Below, piece by piece: positions 7,542 through 8,706 of a stretch of DNA of 8,706 nucleotides; positions within the stretch are counted from its first letter, which is position 1, and the number at the start of each line of letters is the position of its first letter. A program made the position numbers and the translations under genes. The stretch is from an uncultured Prevotellaceae bacterium (GTDB lineage Bacteria; Bacteroidota; Bacteroidia; Bacteroidales; Bacteroidaceae). Under the pieces are notes generated by a model. That model did no database searches and was not told the origin of the DNA. It worked only from the letters and a program-made list of their open reading frames with translations. The DNA lies in assembly GCA_902477365.1 (NCBI GenBank), contig CABSGW010000106.1:1-8706 (forward strand), read 5' to 3'.

Positions 7542-7577
7542 AAGGAGCAAAGTCGGGGGGCTTTGCTCCTTCTTTTC
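7542..7577 (+). terminator. Strong intrinsic terminator after susD
   Basis: AAGGAGCAAAG (7542-7552) pairs perfectly with CTTTGCTCCTT (7561-7571) around the loop TCGGGGGG, followed by CTTTT. The stem is 11 bp with no mismatch. It closes the susC/susD unit 68 bp after the susD stop codon, so the SusC/SusD operon very likely has no further genes. On the minus strand the hairpin is preceded by As and followed by CAACC, so it is not symmetrical in function. Confidence 0.88.
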
Positions 7578-7585
7578 ATATATAA

Positions 7586-7609
7586 GAGGCCGAAGCGGTT
7601 CTCCTTTTT
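7586..7609 (+). terminator. Possible weak second terminator hairpin
   Basis: GAG (7586-7588) pairs with CTC (7601-7603) and CCG (7590-7592) with CGG (7596-7598) around AAG, with a G-T wobble and one bulged T between the two parts. CTTTTT follows. It could act as a backup to the strong terminator just upstream, but the short interrupted stem makes this uncertain. Confidence 0.3.
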
Positions 7610-7714
7610 CCATAAGGCATAAACAAACTGTCTTATAACAGCGCCCGGACAGTTGCAAGAGCTTGTCTGCCTAAAGGCCGGGAGTTATTCGGATAAGTCC
7701 GCAGGTTTTGAGGT

Positions 7715-7852
7715 GTACCAGCAGTTGGTACGGCGTGTACCAACAAGTGGTACGGCAGCTACCAAAGGTTGGTACTCCATGTACCTTAGGTTGGTACGGC
7801 AAGTACCACTGCTTGGTACAAGACATACCAAAGGGCAGTACAAACCTGGTAC
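7715..7852. repeat. Array of 13 GTACCA/TGGTAC half-sites with exact 11 bp spacing
   Basis: Six-base half-sites start at 7715, 7726, 7737, 7748, 7759, 7770, 7781, 7792, 7803, 7814, 7825, 7836 and 7847, each exactly 11 bp after the last. GTACCA and TGGTAC (reverse complements) alternate for the first twelve; the thirteenth is TGGTAC where GTACCA is expected. Nine of thirteen are perfect; the exceptions are CTACCA, GTACCT, ATACCA and CAGTAC. The 5 bp spacers vary, with GGC recurring in three. Read as pairs, this is six 22 bp units (7713-7844), each an inverted repeat. Half-site conservation with drifting spacers suggests the half-sites are what matters. Near-helical spacing would place all sites on about the same DNA face, fitting protein binding; alternatively, transcripts could fold into serial hairpins. 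Not a CRISPR: spacers are far too short. I do not recognise the element. Confidence 0.85.
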
Positions 7853-7884
7853 ATATATCTTATTGATTATAAGTGCTATGATAC

Positions 7885-8706
7885 TTATTTATATTCCTGT
7901 ATCGGAAGCTCCCCCCTCAATGCTCCAAGCGCATTCAGCGCCAATGCTTCCATTTCATCCTCACCCGGATAAACATGAACCGGTGCAAGGAACGAAATGC
8001 GCTCCTTCAGACGGGAAATGATATAATCGGAATGTGCCATGCCGCCCGTCAGCAGAATGGCATCTATCTTACCGTACAACACAACGGAAGCCGCACCGAT
8101 GCTTTTGGCTATCTGGTAAATCATGGCATCCAACACCAACCCGGCATGCTTGTCCCCTTCCTCTATCCGGCGGACAATGGCAGGCACATCGGTCGTGCCC
8201 AAATGGGCTGTCAGCCCGGCACGGCCGGAGATACGCTTTTTAAGTTCGTCTTTTGTGTAGCGACCGGAACAGCAAAGATCTATCAACTGCCCGGCAGGAA
8301 GCGTACCGGCACGTTCCGGCGAGAACGGGCCTTCACCGTCGAGCGCATTATTTACGTCGACAGCCTTGCCATGATGATGGACGCCGACGGAGATGCCGCC
8401 ACCCAAGTGGCAGACAATCAAATCCAGCTCTTCGTAGCGCGTATGATGCTCGGCGGCATAGCGACGGGCAATGGCGCGCTGGTTCAGCGCATGCCAGATA
8501 GTGATGCGAGGCATAAGGGGAGAACCGGTGATGCGGGCTATCTCGTCCAGCTCATCCACAACACCGGGGTCAGCAATGAATGCACGGCAACCCGGAAGCA
8601 GCGCGGCCAGTTCGGAAGCTATGAGGCATCCCAAATTGCAGGCATGGGTGCGCATGGCATGAAGAATATCATCCAGCATGGCGTCATTCACCTCATATAC
8701 GCCGCC
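7885..8706 (-). CDS. buk: Butyrate kinase (acetate/butyrate kinase family), 5' end missing
   Basis: 273 C-terminal residues are visible; the frame is open to the window edge, where it reads GGVYEVNDAMLDD, so the GTG at 8691 is internal. Butyrate kinases are usually about 355 residues, so about 80 N-terminal residues lie outside. The enzyme interconverts butyryl phosphate and ADP with butyrate and ATP in the cytoplasm; in Bacteroides it may also act on branched-chain acyl phosphates. Diagnostic stretches are ITIWHALNQRAIARRYA, the phosphate-binding HLGGGISVGVHHHGKAVDVN, the following NALDGEGPFSPERAGTLP typical of butyrate rather than acetate kinase, and ILLTGGMAHSDYI near the C-terminus. It faces the susD unit convergently and is functionally unrelated to it. 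A phosphotransacylase gene would be expected upstream, outside the window. No T-run terminator is seen after the stop; the periodic array starts 33 bp downstream. Confidence 0.93.
   Translation of the reverse strand, partial: GGVYEVNDAMLDDILHAMRTHACNLGCLIASELAALLPGCRAFIADPGVVDELDEIARITGSPLMPRITIWHALNQRAIARRYAAEHHTRYEELDLIVCHLGGGISVGVHHHGKAVDVNNALDGEGPFSPERAGTLPAGQLIDLCCSGRYTKDELKKRISGRAGLTAHLGTTDVPAIVRRIEEGDKHAGLVLDAMIYQIAKSIGAASVVLYGKIDAILLTGGMAHSDYIISRLKERISFLAPVHVYPGEDEMEALALNALGALRGELPIQEYK

Larger units (their letters stand above)
7474..7884. other. Convergent intergenic region between susD and buk (411 bp)
   Basis: No protein gene is supported here. It contains the susD terminator (7542-7577), a possible weak second hairpin (7586-7609), about 100 bp in which I see nothing clear, and the 13-site periodic array (7715-7852). 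An open frame spanning 7653-8021 is judged non-coding, since it translates the repeat array in shifting phase and runs into the antisense strand of buk. A small dyad (CCGTA 7513-7517 with TACGG 7526-7530) lies before the terminator and is too weak to call. Confidence 0.7.

Noticed and set aside
7713..7844. CRISPR-like regular array
   Set aside because: The repeated parts are 6 bp half-sites with 5 bp spacers. There are no direct repeats of CRISPR length, no long unique spacers and no cas genes in view.
7653..8021. 122-codon open frame on the plus strand across the repeat array
   Set aside because: It translates the 22 bp repeats in changing phase, continues into the antisense strand of buk, resembles no protein and lacks a credible start context.
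8034..8662. Three plus-strand open frames opposite butyrate kinase
   Set aside because: They are shadows of a well-conserved butyrate kinase reading frame on the other strand, and their translations are low-complexity and arginine/proline-rich.

Overview
The window looks like a chromosome segment from a gut Bacteroides or close relative. The evidence is an ECF sigma / FecR-type anti-sigma / SusC / SusD cassette, a promoter that fits the Bacteroides -33/-7 pattern rather than -35/-10, the near absence of Shine-Dalgarno sequences, and a butyrate kinase gene. I cannot name the species from this sequence alone.

Layout: (1) At 2-427 is the 3' end of pnp (KH and S1 domains), followed by an intrinsic terminator at 454-483. 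(2) A new transcription unit starts at a Bacteroides-type promoter (524-555) and reads the ECF sigma factor (597-1157), then the membrane-bound FecR-like anti-sigma factor (1276-2211). (3) A 185 bp leader separates fecR from a TonB-dependent SusC-like transporter with an N-terminal STN signalling domain (2397-5834). Its SusD-like lipoprotein partner follows 13 bp later (5848-7473), and a strong terminator closes the unit at 7542-7577. (4) A 411 bp convergent intergenic region (7474-7884) holds a striking array of 13 GTACCA/TGGTAC half-sites spaced exactly 11 bp apart. (5) Butyrate kinase runs leftward from the right edge (7885-8706, 5' end missing).

How the genes work together: this is the standard trans-envelope signalling design for nutrient uptake in Bacteroidetes. 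SusD and SusC capture and import a ligand. The STN domain of SusC reports occupancy to the periplasmic part of FecR, which releases the ECF sigma factor to transcribe the transporter genes. No glycoside hydrolase, peptidase or other degradative enzyme lies in the window, so the substrate cannot be read from it.

The two most interesting non-coding signals are (a) a candidate antisense small RNA of about 80 nt on the minus strand in the susC leader, with a perfect -7 element (TATCTTTG) and a 12 bp hairpin followed by seven Ts; and (b) the 11-bp-periodic half-site array between susD and buk.
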